Shown here: in pieces, positions 1-9,561 of the stretch
Position numbering within the stretch: position 1 is the stretch's first letter
How the letters are laid out: every line of letters begins with the position of its first letter
Source: an uncultured bacterium
GTDB lineage: Bacteria > Verrucomicrobiota > Kiritimatiellia > RFP12 > CAIWXQ01
Assembly: GCA_903861045.1 (NCBI GenBank)
Contig: CAIOST010000143.1
Location: 1-36,045 of the forward strand
DNA length: 36,045 nucleotides
Reading direction: 5' to 3'
Position numbers and translations under genes: made by a program
The notes under the pieces: model-generated
What the model was told of the DNA's origin: nothing
Databases searched by the model: none
Seen by the model: only the letters and a program-made list of their open reading frames with translations

Positions 1-1
1 G

Positions 2-250
2 CTGCTGCAGAACCTCGACACCGTGCGCGCCGTGGTCACCGACATCGAGATGCCGCAGCTCAACGGCTTGCAACTGGCCCACCGCATCCGCGATGACCAG
101 CGCACCGCCAAGCTGCCGGTAATCGCGGTCAGCTCCCTGGCCGGCGAAGAGGACATTGCCCGCGGCAAGGCCGCAGGCGTCTCGGAATATCAGTTCAAAC
201 TCGACCGCGAAAAGCTACTGGCCAGCGTACACACCTACCTGGGCAGGTAG
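2..250 (+). CDS. Receiver domain, C-terminal end (probably of a hybrid CheA), partial
   Basis: The frame is open from base 2, so the gene begins upstream of the window. The visible 82 residues are the second half of a response-regulator receiver: the beta-3 strand with the phosphoacceptor Asp in VVTDIEMPQLNG, then the beta-4 strand ending in AVSS, and a final helix. The usual conserved Lys near the end of beta-5 is represented by FKLDRE, not the common KP. The IEMP and QFKLDR signatures are typical of receivers fused to the C-terminus of CheA-type kinases, and the gene lies just upstream of MCP, cheW, cheB and cheR. A hybrid CheA is therefore the likeliest parent, but this is inference; a stand-alone receiver is possible. 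Confidence 0.75.
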   Translation: MLQNLDTVRAVVTDIEMPQLNGLQLAHRIRDDQRTAKLPVIAVSSLAGEEDIARGKAAGVSEYQFKLDREKLLASVHTYLGR

Positions 251-314
251 CGAACGCGCCCGCAACGGAACAGAATTACCCGCAACAAACAGACCGAAGC
301 ACGAGGAGAGACCC

Positions 315-2453
315 ATGAGCAAGATCAACGACGCGAAAATCGGAACCAAGCTGATCGGCGCCTTTACCCTGGTGGTGGCGCTGATCGGCCTGACCATCGG
401 CATCAACAACTACTACCTGCAGGAGCTCAAGACGCTGCAGAACGAGGGGTTCGACCGGAGCAAGGATGCGCTCGTCGCCCAGGAGATGGCAGGGATGGGC
501 GCCAAGATGGCCCGGGTGGCGACCGACCTGATCATCAACCGTGACCTCGCCGAGGGGAAGAAGGCTTGGGCGGATGTCTGCCATGAGATGGATCAGGACA
601 CCAAGACCGTCGCCGCCATGGCGGACACGCCCGAAGAGAAGAGCGCCGTCGAGGGTCTGCACAAGGATCAGGCGGAGTTCCGTAAGCTGGTGGAGGAAAA
701 ACTGCTGCCGATCCTCTCCTCCGCAAACGCCGTGGCGGACGAGATCAAGAAGGTGGACGCTTCCATGGACCATATCATCCAGGACATCTCCAAGAATGCC
801 GGGGTGCTGGCCGACAGCCTCGCGAAAGAGAGCCATGCGTCTGATCAGGCCTTTGACGCGCGCAGCGCGCGGATCGTCCTGGTCACCGGCGTTCTGGGCG
901 CCTGCGCCGTGCTCCTGAGCATCCTCATGGCCTGGCTGCTGATCCGCGCCATTGTGCGTCCTATCCGGAACTGCACCGCCATGCTTAAGGACATCTCCGA
1001 GGGCGAAGGGGATCTGACCAAGCGACTCGATGTGGCCTCGCAGGATGAGGTGGGCGAACTGGCGCGCTATTTCAACAACTTTGTGGAGAAACTGCAGCGC
1101 ATTATTGGCAACATTGCCGGCAACACGCAGACCGTGGCCTCCTCGGCCACGGAGCTTTCGGCCATCAGCGCGCAGACCGCGCAGAGCGTGAACAACCTCT
1201 CCAACAAGACCACCACCGTGGCGGCGGCTTCCGAGGAGGCCAGCGCCAACACCACCTCCGTGGCCGCCAGCATGGAGCAGGCCTCGACCAATCTCTCCTC
1301 GGTAGCCAGCGCGACCGAGGAGATGAGCGCCACGATCGGCGAGATTGCCGCCAACTCCGAGAAGGCGCGCGCCATCAGTGCCGACGCCGGCACGCAAGCC
1401 GCCTCGGTCTCGGCACTCATGCAGCAGCTCGGGCAGGCGGCCAGAGAGATCGGCAAGGTCACCGAAACAATCACCAACATCTCGGCCCAGACCAACCTGC
1501 TGGCGCTCAACGCCACGATCGAGGCCGCGCGCGCCGGGGCGGCCGGCAAGGGGTTTGCCGTGGTGGCCAACGAGATCAAGGAACTGGCCAAGCAGACCGC
1601 CACCGCCACCGAGGATATCAAGGGCAAAATCGCCGGCGTGCAGCTTTCCACGGGTAGCGCCATCGCCGATATTGAGAAGATCACTACGGTGATTGCGCAG
1701 GTCGGGCAGCTTGTCACCGGCATCGCCACCGCCATTGAGGAGCAGGCCACGGTCACCAAGGATGTGGCGGGGAACATCGCCCAGGCCTCGTCCGGCGTAC
1801 ACGAGGCCAACGAGCGCGTGGCCCAGACCGCCGCGGTGGCCAAGTCCATGGCACAGGATCTGGCCGGCGTGAACAGCGCCGCGGACGAGATCCGCTCCGG
1901 TGGCGAGCAGGTCCAGGCCAGTGCCGCGGAATTGTCACGGCTCGCCGAGCAACTCAAGGGGCTCGTCGGCCAATTCAAAATCGGCGACAGCCACAGCGCG
2001 GCAGCGGTTACCAGCAGCGAGACGTACACCACGGCACCAAAAATAGCGGACGCCAATGTTTTGATCCCTTGGGGGGATAACCTCTCGGTGGGCGTCGAAG
2101 CCATGGATGGCCACCACAAACGCCTGATCCAGATGATCAACGAGCTGCATGCGGCGTTGCGCAACCGCAAGGGGATGGATGCCAGCACCGCGCTGCTGAA
2201 GCAACTGAAACAGTATGTGGTCTATCACTTCAATGCCGAAGAGGCGTTGATGGAAAAGGCTAAATATCCCACGCTGGCCGAGCATAAAGAGATCCACCGC
2301 AAGTTCCTCGGCGCCGTTGCCGACATGGAAAAGCGCTGGATGGCTGGCGACAAGGCCGTGCCCGTGGAACTGATGCGCGTACTACAGGAGTGGCTGGTGG
2401 CGCACATCATGAAGGTCGACAAGAAATACGGACCAAGCCTGAATCGCCTGTAA
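315..2453 (+). CDS. Methyl-accepting chemotaxis protein with C-terminal haemerythrin domain
   Basis: This 712-residue receptor starts at the ATG after a GAGGAGAG ribosome site; the open frame extends upstream to 156 but has no site there. TM1 lies at about residues 11-36, a helical periplasmic sensor follows, TM2 is near 184-212, and a HAMP domain (AIVRPIRN...) comes next. The MCP signalling coiled coil has its hairpin tip near 400 ([20 protein letters not shown]). Residues 582-712 form a bacteriohaemerythrin with all expected di-iron ligands visible: GHHK, HFNAEE, HKEIH and HIMKVD. Such fusions, for example DcrH of Desulfovibrio, bind O2 at the cytosolic di-iron centre. I infer an oxygen or redox taxis receptor, possibly with a second periplasmic input. 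It opens the cheW-cheB-cheR operon. Confidence 0.93.
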   Translation: MSKINDAKIGTKLIGAFTLVVALIGLTIGINNYYLQELKTLQNEGFDRSKDALVAQEMAGMGAKMARVATDLIINRDLAEGKKAWADVCHEMDQDTKTVAAMADTPEEKSAVEGLHKDQAEFRKLVEEKLLPILSSANAVADEIKKVDASMDHIIQDISKNAGVLADSLAKESHASDQAFDARSARIVLVTGVLGACAVLLSILMAWLLIRAIVRPIRNCTAMLKDISEGEGDLTKRLDVASQDEVGELARYFNNFVEKLQRIIGNIAGNTQTVASSATELSAISAQTAQSVNNLSNKTTTVAAASEEASANTTSVAASMEQASTNLSSVASATEEMSATIGEIAANSEKARAISADAGTQAASVSALMQQLGQAAREIGKVTETITNISAQTNLLALNATIEAARAGAAGKGFAVVANEIKELAKQTATATEDIKGKIAGVQLSTGSAIADIEKITTVIAQVGQLVTGIATAIEEQATVTKDVAGNIAQASSGVHEANERVAQTAAVAKSMAQDLAGVNSAADEIRSGGEQVQASAAELSRLAEQLKGLVGQFKIGDSHSAAAVTSSETYTTAPKIADANVLIPWGDNLSVGVEAMDGHHKRLIQMINELHAALRNRKGMDASTALLKQLKQYVVYHFNAEEALMEKAKYPTLAEHKEIHRKFLGAVADMEKRWMAGDKAVPVELMRVLQEWLVAHIMKVDKKYGPSLNRL

Positions 2454-2498
2454 ACCCAGCCCGCACGCCACGCGCCGCCCCAGCAGGAGTCTAATTTT

Positions 2499-2951
2499 AT
2501 GCAAGCAGATGAGACCACCACCGACGGCCTGTTAGTGACCCGTTTTGTCGTTGGCACCGCCGCCTTCGGCCTCGATGCGCGCCTGGTGCTGGAGGTCGTC
2601 AAAGTCGGCGACCTGACGCGCGTACACAACGCACCGGCCGAGGTGCTGGGCATCCGCAATCTACGCGGTCGCATTGTGACCGTGGTGGATATGGCCATGC
2701 ACCTGCAGCTCGGCCAGGTGACCGCCGACGCCGAGAGCCGGCTGCTGATCATGGAGCATCAGGGGGAAACGTACGGGTTTCTGGTGGACACGGTGACCGA
2801 CGCGACGGCCATGGATGCGGAAGCCCTGGAAACGCCACCGGCCAGCCTGTCGCCCGCCTTGCGGCGTCGACTGGTCGGCGTGTGGCGGCAGGGGGGGCAA
2901 CTGACGGCCATTCTCAATCCCGCCACCCTCTTCCAATGGAACGAGGAATAA
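2499..2951 (+). CDS. cheW: CheW-like chemotaxis coupling protein
   Basis: A 150-residue protein made of a single CheW domain, which couples MCPs to CheA in the cytoplasmic receptor array. It shows the family core: a FVVGTAAFGLDARLVLEV first strand, then the HNAPAEVLGIRNLRGRIVTVVDM segment containing the conserved NLRG motif, and the late LVDTVTDA region. It lacks the usual short N-terminal extension. An AGGAG ribosome site precedes the ATG. The gene ends 4 bp before the cheB start, so the two are clearly cotranscribed. It is one of two CheW genes in the window (the other at 11885); each follows or precedes its own MCP, so they may serve different arrays. Confidence 0.93.
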   Translation: MQADETTTDGLLVTRFVVGTAAFGLDARLVLEVVKVGDLTRVHNAPAEVLGIRNLRGRIVTVVDMAMHLQLGQVTADAESRLLIMEHQGETYGFLVDTVTDATAMDAEALETPPASLSPALRRRLVGVWRQGGQLTAILNPATLFQWNEE

Positions 2952-2955
2952 GCGC

Positions 2956-4083
2956 ATGAAGGTGCTCATCGCTGACGATGCCATCCTCTTCCGGCGTGTC
3001 ATGGCGGAGGTTCTGGCCACCTTCCCGGACATCACGGTGGTGGGGCAGGCGCCCAATGGCAAACTGGCGCTGCAGAAGATCATTGAGCTGCAGCCGGACC
3101 TGGTCACGCTGGACCTGGAGATGCCCGAGCTCGACGGGCTGGGTGTGCTCGACGCGCTGAAAACGCTGCCGCGCGCGCCCACGGTCATCGTGGTCAGCGC
3201 CGTGACGCAGCAGGGCGGCCGGCTGACCATGCGTGCGCTCCAGAAAGGGGCCTTCGACTTTATTACCAAGCCAGACGCGGGCACGGCGGCCGCCAGTCGC
3301 GACCAATTGCGCGCGGAACTGGCCCCCCGGCTCAAGGCGCTGGCCTTGCGCCTGGGTGTCCGTGCGATTCTACACGCGACGACCGCGGCGAATCACCCAC
3401 CGGCACCAACGCCACCGAAGCCCGCCGCCGCGCTCGCGCCCCCGCTGCCGGCGACTGCGAGCCCCACCCAGCAGGCGCCGCTCTTCGTACGCCCGGGAAA
3501 GCCGGAGATGGTTCTGATTGGTGTTTCGACGGGCGGCCCCAACGCCCTTGGCGTACTACTGCCGGCGCTCGCCAAGCCGCTCGGCGTGCCCATCCTGATT
3601 GTCCAACACATGCCACCGATCTTCACCCAGTCGCTGGCCGAGCATCTATCCACCAAATGCGCTCTGCGCGTCTGCGAGGCGGCCGACGGCATGACGGCCG
3701 AGGCCGACACGGTCTACATTGCGCCCGGTGGCCGGCAGATGCGCATCGCGCCCAGTCCGGATGGTCGCAAACTGATCCAGATCACCGATGATCCGCCTGA
3801 AAACAACTGCCGCCCGGCGGTGGACTATCTGTTTCGCTCCGTGGCCAAGCACTATCCCGGCCGGGCCATGGGGGTGATTCTCACCGGCATGGGGAGTGAC
3901 GGCACCATCGGGTTGAAGTTGCTGAAGCGCCACGGTTGTTTTGTGATTGCCCAGCATGAAGCGAGCTGCGTGGTCTACGGCATGCCGAAGGCGGCCGTGG
4001 AGGCCGGCGTGGTCGATGTGGTACTGCCACTGGAAGCCATTGCCGGTCGGATCGCCACCACGATCCGGGGTGGCGGCACATGA
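2956..4083 (+). CDS. cheB: Chemotaxis protein-glutamate methylesterase CheB
   Basis: A 375-residue two-domain CheB. The N-terminal receiver (about 1-120) carries the phosphoacceptor Asp53 in TLDLEMPELDG. A long proline/alanine linker (about 130-180) leads to the methylesterase domain, where the catalytic triad is visible: Ser191 in GVSTGGP, His218 in VQHMPP and Asp315 in MGSDG. The enzyme removes methyl groups from MCP glutamates and deamidates glutamines when phosphorylated by CheA. The start ATG lies 4 bp after the cheW stop and the 3-prime end overlaps cheR by 4 bp (ATGA), so the two adaptation enzymes are translationally coupled. A second CheB (17183) has a much shorter linker. Confidence 0.96.
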   Translation: MKVLIADDAILFRRVMAEVLATFPDITVVGQAPNGKLALQKIIELQPDLVTLDLEMPELDGLGVLDALKTLPRAPTVIVVSAVTQQGGRLTMRALQKGAFDFITKPDAGTAAASRDQLRAELAPRLKALALRLGVRAILHATTAANHPPAPTPPKPAAALAPPLPATASPTQQAPLFVRPGKPEMVLIGVSTGGPNALGVLLPALAKPLGVPILIVQHMPPIFTQSLAEHLSTKCALRVCEAADGMTAEADTVYIAPGGRQMRIAPSPDGRKLIQITDDPPENNCRPAVDYLFRSVAKHYPGRAMGVILTGMGSDGTIGLKLLKRHGCFVIAQHEASCVVYGMPKAAVEAGVVDVVLPLEAIAGRIATTIRGGGT

Positions 4084-4925
4084 GCGTCGCCCCGCTGAGC
4101 CGCGATGAAATGACGGCGTGGAGTCGCCTGATTCACGAGATCTGTGGCATTTTCCTTGATGACACCAAGGGGTATCTCATTGAAACCCGCCTGGCCGGCT
4201 TGATTCGCGAAACCGCCGCCGCCAGTTGGTCGGAGCTGCTGTTCAAGATCCGCCACGATGTACAGGGGACCCTGCGCACCCGCGTAATCAACGCCATCAC
4301 CACCAACGAGACCTCCTTCTTTCGCGACACCGCTCCTTTCGATCTGCTGCGGCACAAACTGATTCCCGATCTGATTGACCGCCGCAACCGCGCCGGCATC
4401 AAGCCGCTCCCCATCCGCATCCTCAGCGCCGCCTGCTCCACGGGGCAGGAGATTTATAGCACCGCGATCGTACTTAAAGAACTGCTAGGCGATTTACGGG
4501 GCTACGACATCCGCATTATCGGGCTGGACATCTCGGATGCCGCCGTCGCCCAGGCCAGTTATGCCCACTTCAGCCGCATGGAACTGGACCGTGGCATGCC
4601 GGCTGATAAGATCGCGCGCTATTTCGAACCCGCCGGCGAGCGCTGGAAGGTGCGCGATGAGATCCGCGCCATGGCCTCCTTCCGCCGTGCCAACCTGCTG
4701 CAGCCGCTCACGGGGATAGCCCCGCAGGATATCGTCTTCTGTCGCAACGTGGCGATTTACTTCACCGAACCGGACAAGCTCCGGCTCTTCCAAAGCCTCG
4801 GTCAGGCCATGGCTCCGGATGCGGCCCTGATCATCGGCTCCACCGAGTCCTTGACCGGGTTCTGTCCGCAATTTGAACCCCAGCGTTACCTCCGCACCGT
4901 ATTCTACCGAAAAAAGGTGGCATGA
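4080..4925 (+). CDS. cheR: Chemotaxis protein methyltransferase CheR
   Basis: A 281-residue CheR that transfers methyl groups from S-adenosylmethionine to MCP glutamates. The N-terminal helical domain (LIHEICGIFLDDTKGYLIETRL) is followed by the NETSFFRD loop and the Rossmann-type SAM domain, with RILSAACSTGQEIYS as the SAM-binding glycine loop and DIVFCRNVAIYF as the later conserved motif. The Q in ACSTGQE replaces the more frequent E, a conservative change. The length is typical of the family and the domain order is complete. It overlaps cheB upstream and the hybrid kinase downstream, each by 4 bp, so all three are one transcription unit. Confidence 0.96.
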   Translation: MSVAPLSRDEMTAWSRLIHEICGIFLDDTKGYLIETRLAGLIRETAAASWSELLFKIRHDVQGTLRTRVINAITTNETSFFRDTAPFDLLRHKLIPDLIDRRNRAGIKPLPIRILSAACSTGQEIYSTAIVLKELLGDLRGYDIRIIGLDISDAAVAQASYAHFSRMELDRGMPADKIARYFEPAGERWKVRDEIRAMASFRRANLLQPLTGIAPQDIVFCRNVAIYFTEPDKLRLFQSLGQAMAPDAALIIGSTESLTGFCPQFEPQRYLRTVFYRKKVA

Positions 4926-7900
4926 AGACGGTGCGCCCACCCATGCAAACGTCCTGGAAGTCCGGTTTTCTGGCCGTACTAGGCGCATCCCTGCTGATCG
5001 TCATGGCCGGTGGGGCGCTCTCCGGGTGGACCATGGAACGGGCCGCCAGGGCGCAACGCGAAGAACTGCGTTGGCAAACCGAGCTGGTGGCGGCGGCCGT
5101 AACACCCGACAGCCTCCGCGCACTCGCCGGCACCAAGGCCGATCTTGCCACCCCCGCCTACGCGCGACTCCTGGAGCAGCTCACCGCACTCCTGCGTTTG
5201 GACACCAAGCGCAAGTCCCTCTATCTCCTGGGACGCCAACCGGACGGCCAGGTGGTTTACTTTATGAAGGCGGCTGGTGACGCACGCGCTGACACGCCGC
5301 CGACGCCACCGGGCCAAATCTACGCGAACGCCACCCCGGAGCTCCTAGCCGTCTTCGACAACCGCACCTCCGCGGTGGCTGGGCCGCTGACGGGCCAAGG
5401 GGGTTGCTGGTCTACCGCGCTGGCGCCCATCCCGGACCCGCAAACCGGCGAAGTCCTGGCCGTGCTGGGCATTGAGCTCGACGCCCGCACCTGGCACCGG
5501 CTGGGCGTCTATGCGGCCTTGCCACCGTTGCTGTTCGCGCTGGCCCTGCTGGCCATATTGCTGACGGGCGCCCTCCTGGTGGACCGGCGCTCACGCTGCA
5601 CAACTACCCCGCCCCGCTGGATGCACCACATCGAACCGGCCACGGTCAGCCTGCTCGGCCTGACCCTGACCCTATTCACCGCGCTCTTGGTGCACACCTA
5701 TCAGCGGCAGAACCGCGACAAGGCCTTCTATCAATACGCTGCCAGTGAAACGGCTGCGATCGCCAGTCAACTGCATACCCTGCACGAACGGGAACTGGAA
5801 GCGATCGTCCACTTTATTGGCGAGGATAGCGGCATCACCCCATTGTCCTTCCGACAATTCACCGCCCCCCTGCTGACTGGTCCCGCCATCCAGCCCTTGG
5901 CATGGCTCCCCGCCATCGCGGCCACGGATATCACGCGCTGGGAAGGCGCCGCGCGGTCACTGGGGCTGACCGGTTTTACCATCTGGCAATACGACGCGCA
6001 TGGCAAGCGGGCGCCGGCCGCAGGCCGGGACGTCTTGTATCCCGTGCTCCTGATCGAACCGCTGACGGGGCGGGAAGCCCTGCTGGGGTATGACATCGGC
6101 GCTGACCCCCGGCAGTTGGCCGTCATCGAACACAGCCGGACCACCGGCCTGATCACGGCTGACGAACCCCGCGCGACCGCGTCATACGCCGCGCATAATC
6201 AGCACATGCTGGTCTACCATCCCGTCTTTGACCGGCAGTCACCCGCACGCCTACTGGGGTTCGCGCGGGCCACCCTGCATTTCACCCCCCTGCTGCGCAA
6301 CCAGCATGCCAGCAACCTGACCTATAACGAACTAGCCTTGCTGCCCACCAACGCGCCCATCCGACTACTGGCCACCTCCGCCGAGATGCCTGCACCGCCT
6401 GCACCGCTGCGCCTCACGCGCCCGATCCTGGCCTTCGGCCAGAGCTTTCTGCTAACCGCGTATGCGCGGCCAGAGTTCCTGCAACTTTACCCCTTTCGCG
6501 GCGGCTGGCTGATCGGACTGACCGGTGCGGGGCTCACCCTCGCCCTCGTCATCCTGCTCTCCGTCCCTCTGCAGCGGCGCGAAGAGTTGGAGCGGCTGGT
6601 AAACCAGCGCACCGCGGCTCTACGCGCCAGCGAAACCGAGCTGCGCGAACAGGAGGCCCAACTCCGCCTCGTGCTGGAGAATGTCGACGCCGGCATTACC
6701 ATCATTGATGAGGAGACCCATCGTATCGAACGCATCAACCGCAAAGGACTCGCGCTCTTTGGCGGCACCGAACAGCAGCTCCTTGGACACCTTTGCCATA
6801 CCCTCATCTGCCCCGCCGCCAAGGGGCAATGCCCGATCACCGACGGCCAGCAAACGGTAGACTCCTCGGAACGCGCGCTGATCACGGCCACGGGCCGCCA
6901 GATCCCCATTCTGAAATCCGTGAAACGCATCCAGATCGGCGGACAGCCTAAACTGTTGGAAACCTTTGTGGACATCACGGACCGCAAACAGATGGAAGAT
7001 GAACTCCAGCAAATGAACCGCCAACTGGACTGGGCCACCGCGCAAGCCAACTCGATGGCGGCCCAGGCCGAAATGGCCAGCGCGGCCAAGAGTGCCTTTC
7101 TCGCCAACATGAGCCACGAGATCCGCACCCCCATGAATGGGATCATCGGCACAACCTGTTTGATGCTGGATACGCAACTCACCGACGAACAGCGGCACTT
7201 TGCCGAAATTGCGCAGGAGAGTGCCAACACGCTCCTGAAACTGATTGATGACATCCTCGATATCTCCAAGATGGAGGCGGGCCGACTCGAGCTGGAAACC
7301 ATCGACTTCAACCTGACGAACCTGCTGGAAAATCTGACAGCCGCCCTGACGTTGCGTGCCCACAGCAAAGGGCTGCAACTGCGCTGCCTCGTCGCCCCGG
7401 CCACGCCGGAACAGTTGCGCGGCGACCCCGGCCGGCTGCGCCAGATTCTGATCAACCTGATCGGCAACGCCATCAAGTTTACCGCCAGCGGCGAGGTGGC
7501 CATTCAGGTGGCAGTGGCACCGGAAAGTCACGACGCGCCCAGGCCGTGCCCAACACACCTTTTAGACCCACCCCCGCCCCAGCCCCCCGCAGCCGAGCCT
7601 ACCGCGTCTGTGCTGCTGCGTTTCACCATCCGCGACACCGGCATCGGCATTCCCGCCGACAAGCTGCCCCTGTTGTTTCATAAGTTCACGCAGGTGGACG
7701 CCTCCACCACCCGCCGCTATGGCGGCACCGGTCTGGGCCTGGCCATTGTGCGGAACCTGTGCACCCTCATGGGCGGCGAGGTCGGCGTCAACAGCCAGGA
7801 AGGCCTAGGCTCGGAGTTCTGGTTCACCGTGCGCCTAGACCAAGCGCCTGCGGCGACACGGCCCGCGCCCTGCGCGCCCCCCCCGGCACCACCTGTGGCC

Positions 7901-8317
7901 AGCCAAACGGCACGAATCCTATTGGTGGAGGACAATCCAACCAACCAGCAAGTAGCCTTGGGCCTGCTCCACAAACTCGGCTACGCCGCTGAATCGGTCG
8001 CCAATGGACTGGAAGCATTGACAGCACTCGAAACAAAGCCGTATGATCTCGTCCTAATGGACGTGCAGATGCCGATCATGGACGGCTTGGAAGCCACCCG
8101 CCTCATCCGGTCTACGACCCAGACCTACCGCAACGTGCCGGTGATCGCCATGACGGCTCACGCCATGCGCGGCGACCGGGAGATCTGTTTGCAGGCCGGC
8201 ATGAACGACTATTTGTCCAAACCCGTCATGCCGGCGGAGCTGGACAGCTGCCTGCAGCGGTGGCTGCGCGCGGCAGAAGGGGCGTCCGGTCACGACGCAC
8301 CGGCGCCCACGGCTTGA
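4922..8317 (+). CDS. CHASE-domain hybrid sensor histidine kinase
   Basis: A 1131-residue membrane hybrid kinase. TM1 is at 14-36. An extracytoplasmic region at 37-193 looks like a cache-type sensor ([27 protein letters not shown]), then come TM2 (195-220) and TM3 (238-258). A CHASE domain follows at about 260-500, recognisable by [10 protein letters not shown] and the GYDIG block, then TM4 near 525-548. The cytosolic part has a PAS domain (about 575-690) holding Cys625, Cys630 and Cys637, a HisKA domain with phosphoacceptor His732 in [10 protein letters not shown], a HATPase with DTGIGIP and GGTGLGLAI boxes, and a receiver with Asp1047 in LMDVQMP. The kinase-receiver linker contains a C8 tract at 7877-7884. 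The operon context suggests it feeds motility or the downstream receivers; the ligand is unknown. Confidence 0.93.
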   Translation: MKTVRPPMQTSWKSGFLAVLGASLLIVMAGGALSGWTMERAARAQREELRWQTELVAAAVTPDSLRALAGTKADLATPAYARLLEQLTALLRLDTKRKSLYLLGRQPDGQVVYFMKAAGDARADTPPTPPGQIYANATPELLAVFDNRTSAVAGPLTGQGGCWSTALAPIPDPQTGEVLAVLGIELDARTWHRLGVYAALPPLLFALALLAILLTGALLVDRRSRCTTTPPRWMHHIEPATVSLLGLTLTLFTALLVHTYQRQNRDKAFYQYAASETAAIASQLHTLHERELEAIVHFIGEDSGITPLSFRQFTAPLLTGPAIQPLAWLPAIAATDITRWEGAARSLGLTGFTIWQYDAHGKRAPAAGRDVLYPVLLIEPLTGREALLGYDIGADPRQLAVIEHSRTTGLITADEPRATASYAAHNQHMLVYHPVFDRQSPARLLGFARATLHFTPLLRNQHASNLTYNELALLPTNAPIRLLATSAEMPAPPAPLRLTRPILAFGQSFLLTAYARPEFLQLYPFRGGWLIGLTGAGLTLALVILLSVPLQRREELERLVNQRTAALRASETELREQEAQLRLVLENVDAGITIIDEETHRIERINRKGLALFGGTEQQLLGHLCHTLICPAAKGQCPITDGQQTVDSSERALITATGRQIPILKSVKRIQIGGQPKLLETFVDITDRKQMEDELQQMNRQLDWATAQANSMAAQAEMASAAKSAFLANMSHEIRTPMNGIIGTTCLMLDTQLTDEQRHFAEIAQESANTLLKLIDDILDISKMEAGRLELETIDFNLTNLLENLTAALTLRAHSKGLQLRCLVAPATPEQLRGDPGRLRQILINLIGNAIKFTASGEVAIQVAVAPESHDAPRPCPTHLLDPPPPQPPAAEPTASVLLRFTIRDTGIGIPADKLPLLFHKFTQVDASTTRRYGGTGLGLAIVRNLCTLMGGEVGVNSQEGLGSEFWFTVRLDQAPAATRPAPCAPPPAPPVASQTARILLVEDNPTNQQVALGLLHKLGYAAESVANGLEALTALETKPYDLVLMDVQMPIMDGLEATRLIRSTTQTYRNVPVIAMTAHAMRGDREICLQAGMNDYLSKPVMPAELDSCLQRWLRAAEGASGHDAPAPTA

Positions 8318-8341
8318 CGGCAACAAAAAGGGAAGCTGCTC

Positions 8342-8740
8342 ATGAAAACACTGGTTGTGGAAGATGACTTTGCCAGCCGCGTGCTCCTGCAGGAACGCCT
8401 GAAGAGCTACGGTCCGGTGCATATTGCGGTCAACGGCAAGGAGGCCATCGCCGCCGTGCGCCAAGCCCTGGCCACCCAGGAACCGTACGATCTGATCTGC
8501 CTGGACATCATGATGCCGGAAATGAACGGCCAGGAAGCCTTGCGGCACATCCGGGACTTGGAAGCGACCGCCGGCAAACCACCCGCGGAAGGCGCCAAGA
8601 TCGTGATGACCACGGCCCTGCGCGATGTCAAGAACGTCAGCACCGCCTATTCCAGCCTGTGCGATGGCTACCTGGCCAAGCCCATCGAGAAGGACCGGCT
8701 CTATGCGGAGCTGCGCAAGCTGGGGTTGATCGCCACCTGA
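8342..8740 (+). CDS. Single-domain response regulator (CheY-like)
   Basis: A 132-residue stand-alone receiver. The acidic pair is VVEDDF, the phosphoacceptor Asp55 sits in ICLDIMMPEMNG, the beta-4 Thr-Ala in MTTALRD and the beta-5 Lys-Pro in LAKPIEK. There is no output domain, so it acts by protein contact, either on the flagellar motor or as a phosphate relay for the CHASE hybrid kinase 24 bp upstream. The start ATG follows a GGGAAGCTGCTC ribosome region. It differs from the CheY at 19363, which has the more motor-like DWNMPEMDG/TTEGGK pattern, so I leave the symbol empty. Confidence 0.9.
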   Translation: MKTLVVEDDFASRVLLQERLKSYGPVHIAVNGKEAIAAVRQALATQEPYDLICLDIMMPEMNGQEALRHIRDLEATAGKPPAEGAKIVMTTALRDVKNVSTAYSSLCDGYLAKPIEKDRLYAELRKLGLIAT

Positions 8741-8766
8741 GGGCCGCACCTCCTACCAACCCTTCG

Positions 8767-9471
8767 ATGCCGCGCAAAAGCACCAAACGCGCCCAGACCC
8801 CCACGCCCCCGCCCGCGCCCTCGCCGGCGCGCGCCATGGTCTACGTCGTGGATGATGACCCTTCGGTCCGCCGCAGCCTGTTGCGTCTGCTGCACGCCAG
8901 TGGCTACCAGGCCGAAGCCTTTGCTTCGGGCTACGAGTTTCTGAACCGCCGGTTCACCACGGTCATGACCGGTGCCACGCACGCGCCCCCGGCGGCCGCA
9001 GAGTGCCTCGTGCTCGACGTTTGTATGCCGGCCATGAGCGGTCTCGCGCTGCAGGAGGAGTTAGCGCGCCGCGACGATATCCTCCCCATCGTCTTCATCA
9101 CCGGCCATGGCGATGTCCCCACCAGTGTCCGGGCCATGAAGCAGGGCGCAGTGGACTTTCTCACCAAGCCGTGCGACCAGCAGGAACTGCATCACGCCAT
9201 CGCCACAGCCATCCACCGCAATCAGTTGATGCAGCAGATGCAGCAGCGGCAACGGGAGGCGGCGCGCAAGCTAACAGCTTTGACCGCACGCGAACGCGAG
9301 GTGCTGGCGCGCGTGGCCAGCGGGGCACCGAACAAGCAGATTGCCACAGACCTAAGCATCCGCGAGCCCACGGTTAAGGTGCATCGCGCCCGCGTCATGC
9401 AGAAGCTGGGCGTCACTTCCGTGGCCGAACTCGTCCGCCTAGTCGACAGCGCGCCGCTGCGAGCGAAGTGA
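8767..9471 (+). CDS. FixJ-family response regulator (receiver plus LuxR-type HTH)
   Basis: The chosen ATG gives 234 residues, but neither it nor the alternative ATG at 8836 (just before the receiver, MVYVVDDDPSVRRS) has a clear ribosome site; the first 23 residues are a basic, Pro-rich extension. The receiver has Asp84 in LVLDVCMPAMSG, with a loop before it longer than usual (RRFTTVMTGATHAPPA). The tail GHGDVPTSVRAMKQGAVDFLTKP is the FixJ/NarL signature. The LuxR-type DNA-binding domain covers about 168-228 (LTAREREVLARVASG, PNKQIATDLSIREPTVKVHR). It should be a transcription factor. The convergent GAF-PAS kinase at 9953 is a plausible FixL-like partner, by inference only. Confidence 0.9.
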   Translation: MPRKSTKRAQTPTPPPAPSPARAMVYVVDDDPSVRRSLLRLLHASGYQAEAFASGYEFLNRRFTTVMTGATHAPPAAAECLVLDVCMPAMSGLALQEELARRDDILPIVFITGHGDVPTSVRAMKQGAVDFLTKPCDQQELHHAIATAIHRNQLMQQMQQRQREAARKLTALTAREREVLARVASGAPNKQIATDLSIREPTVKVHRARVMQKLGVTSVAELVRLVDSAPLRAK

Positions 9472-9484
9472 ACGCGAAGAGGAG

Positions 9485-9526
9485 GGTCAGAGGTCAGAGG
9501 TCAGAGGTCAGAGGTCAGAGGTCAGA
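9485..9526 (+). repeat. Tandem heptamer array GGTCAGA x6
   Basis: Six perfect copies of GGTCAGA stand head to tail (42 bp), starting 14 bp after the stop of the FixJ-like gene. There is no variation among the units, which points to recent expansion or homogenisation. A degenerate relative of the same unit (AGAGRYC) lies inside the MCP relic at 15979-16027. Confidence 0.95.
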
Positions 9527-9561
9527 GTTTTGTACCCGCCGATGACATGTCACGTAGGTTT

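Noticed and set aside
276-1802. 508-residue frame on the minus strand inside the haemerythrin MCP
   Set aside because: Antisense shadow of a well-supported MCP; the product is Gly/Leu/Arg-rich with no domain.
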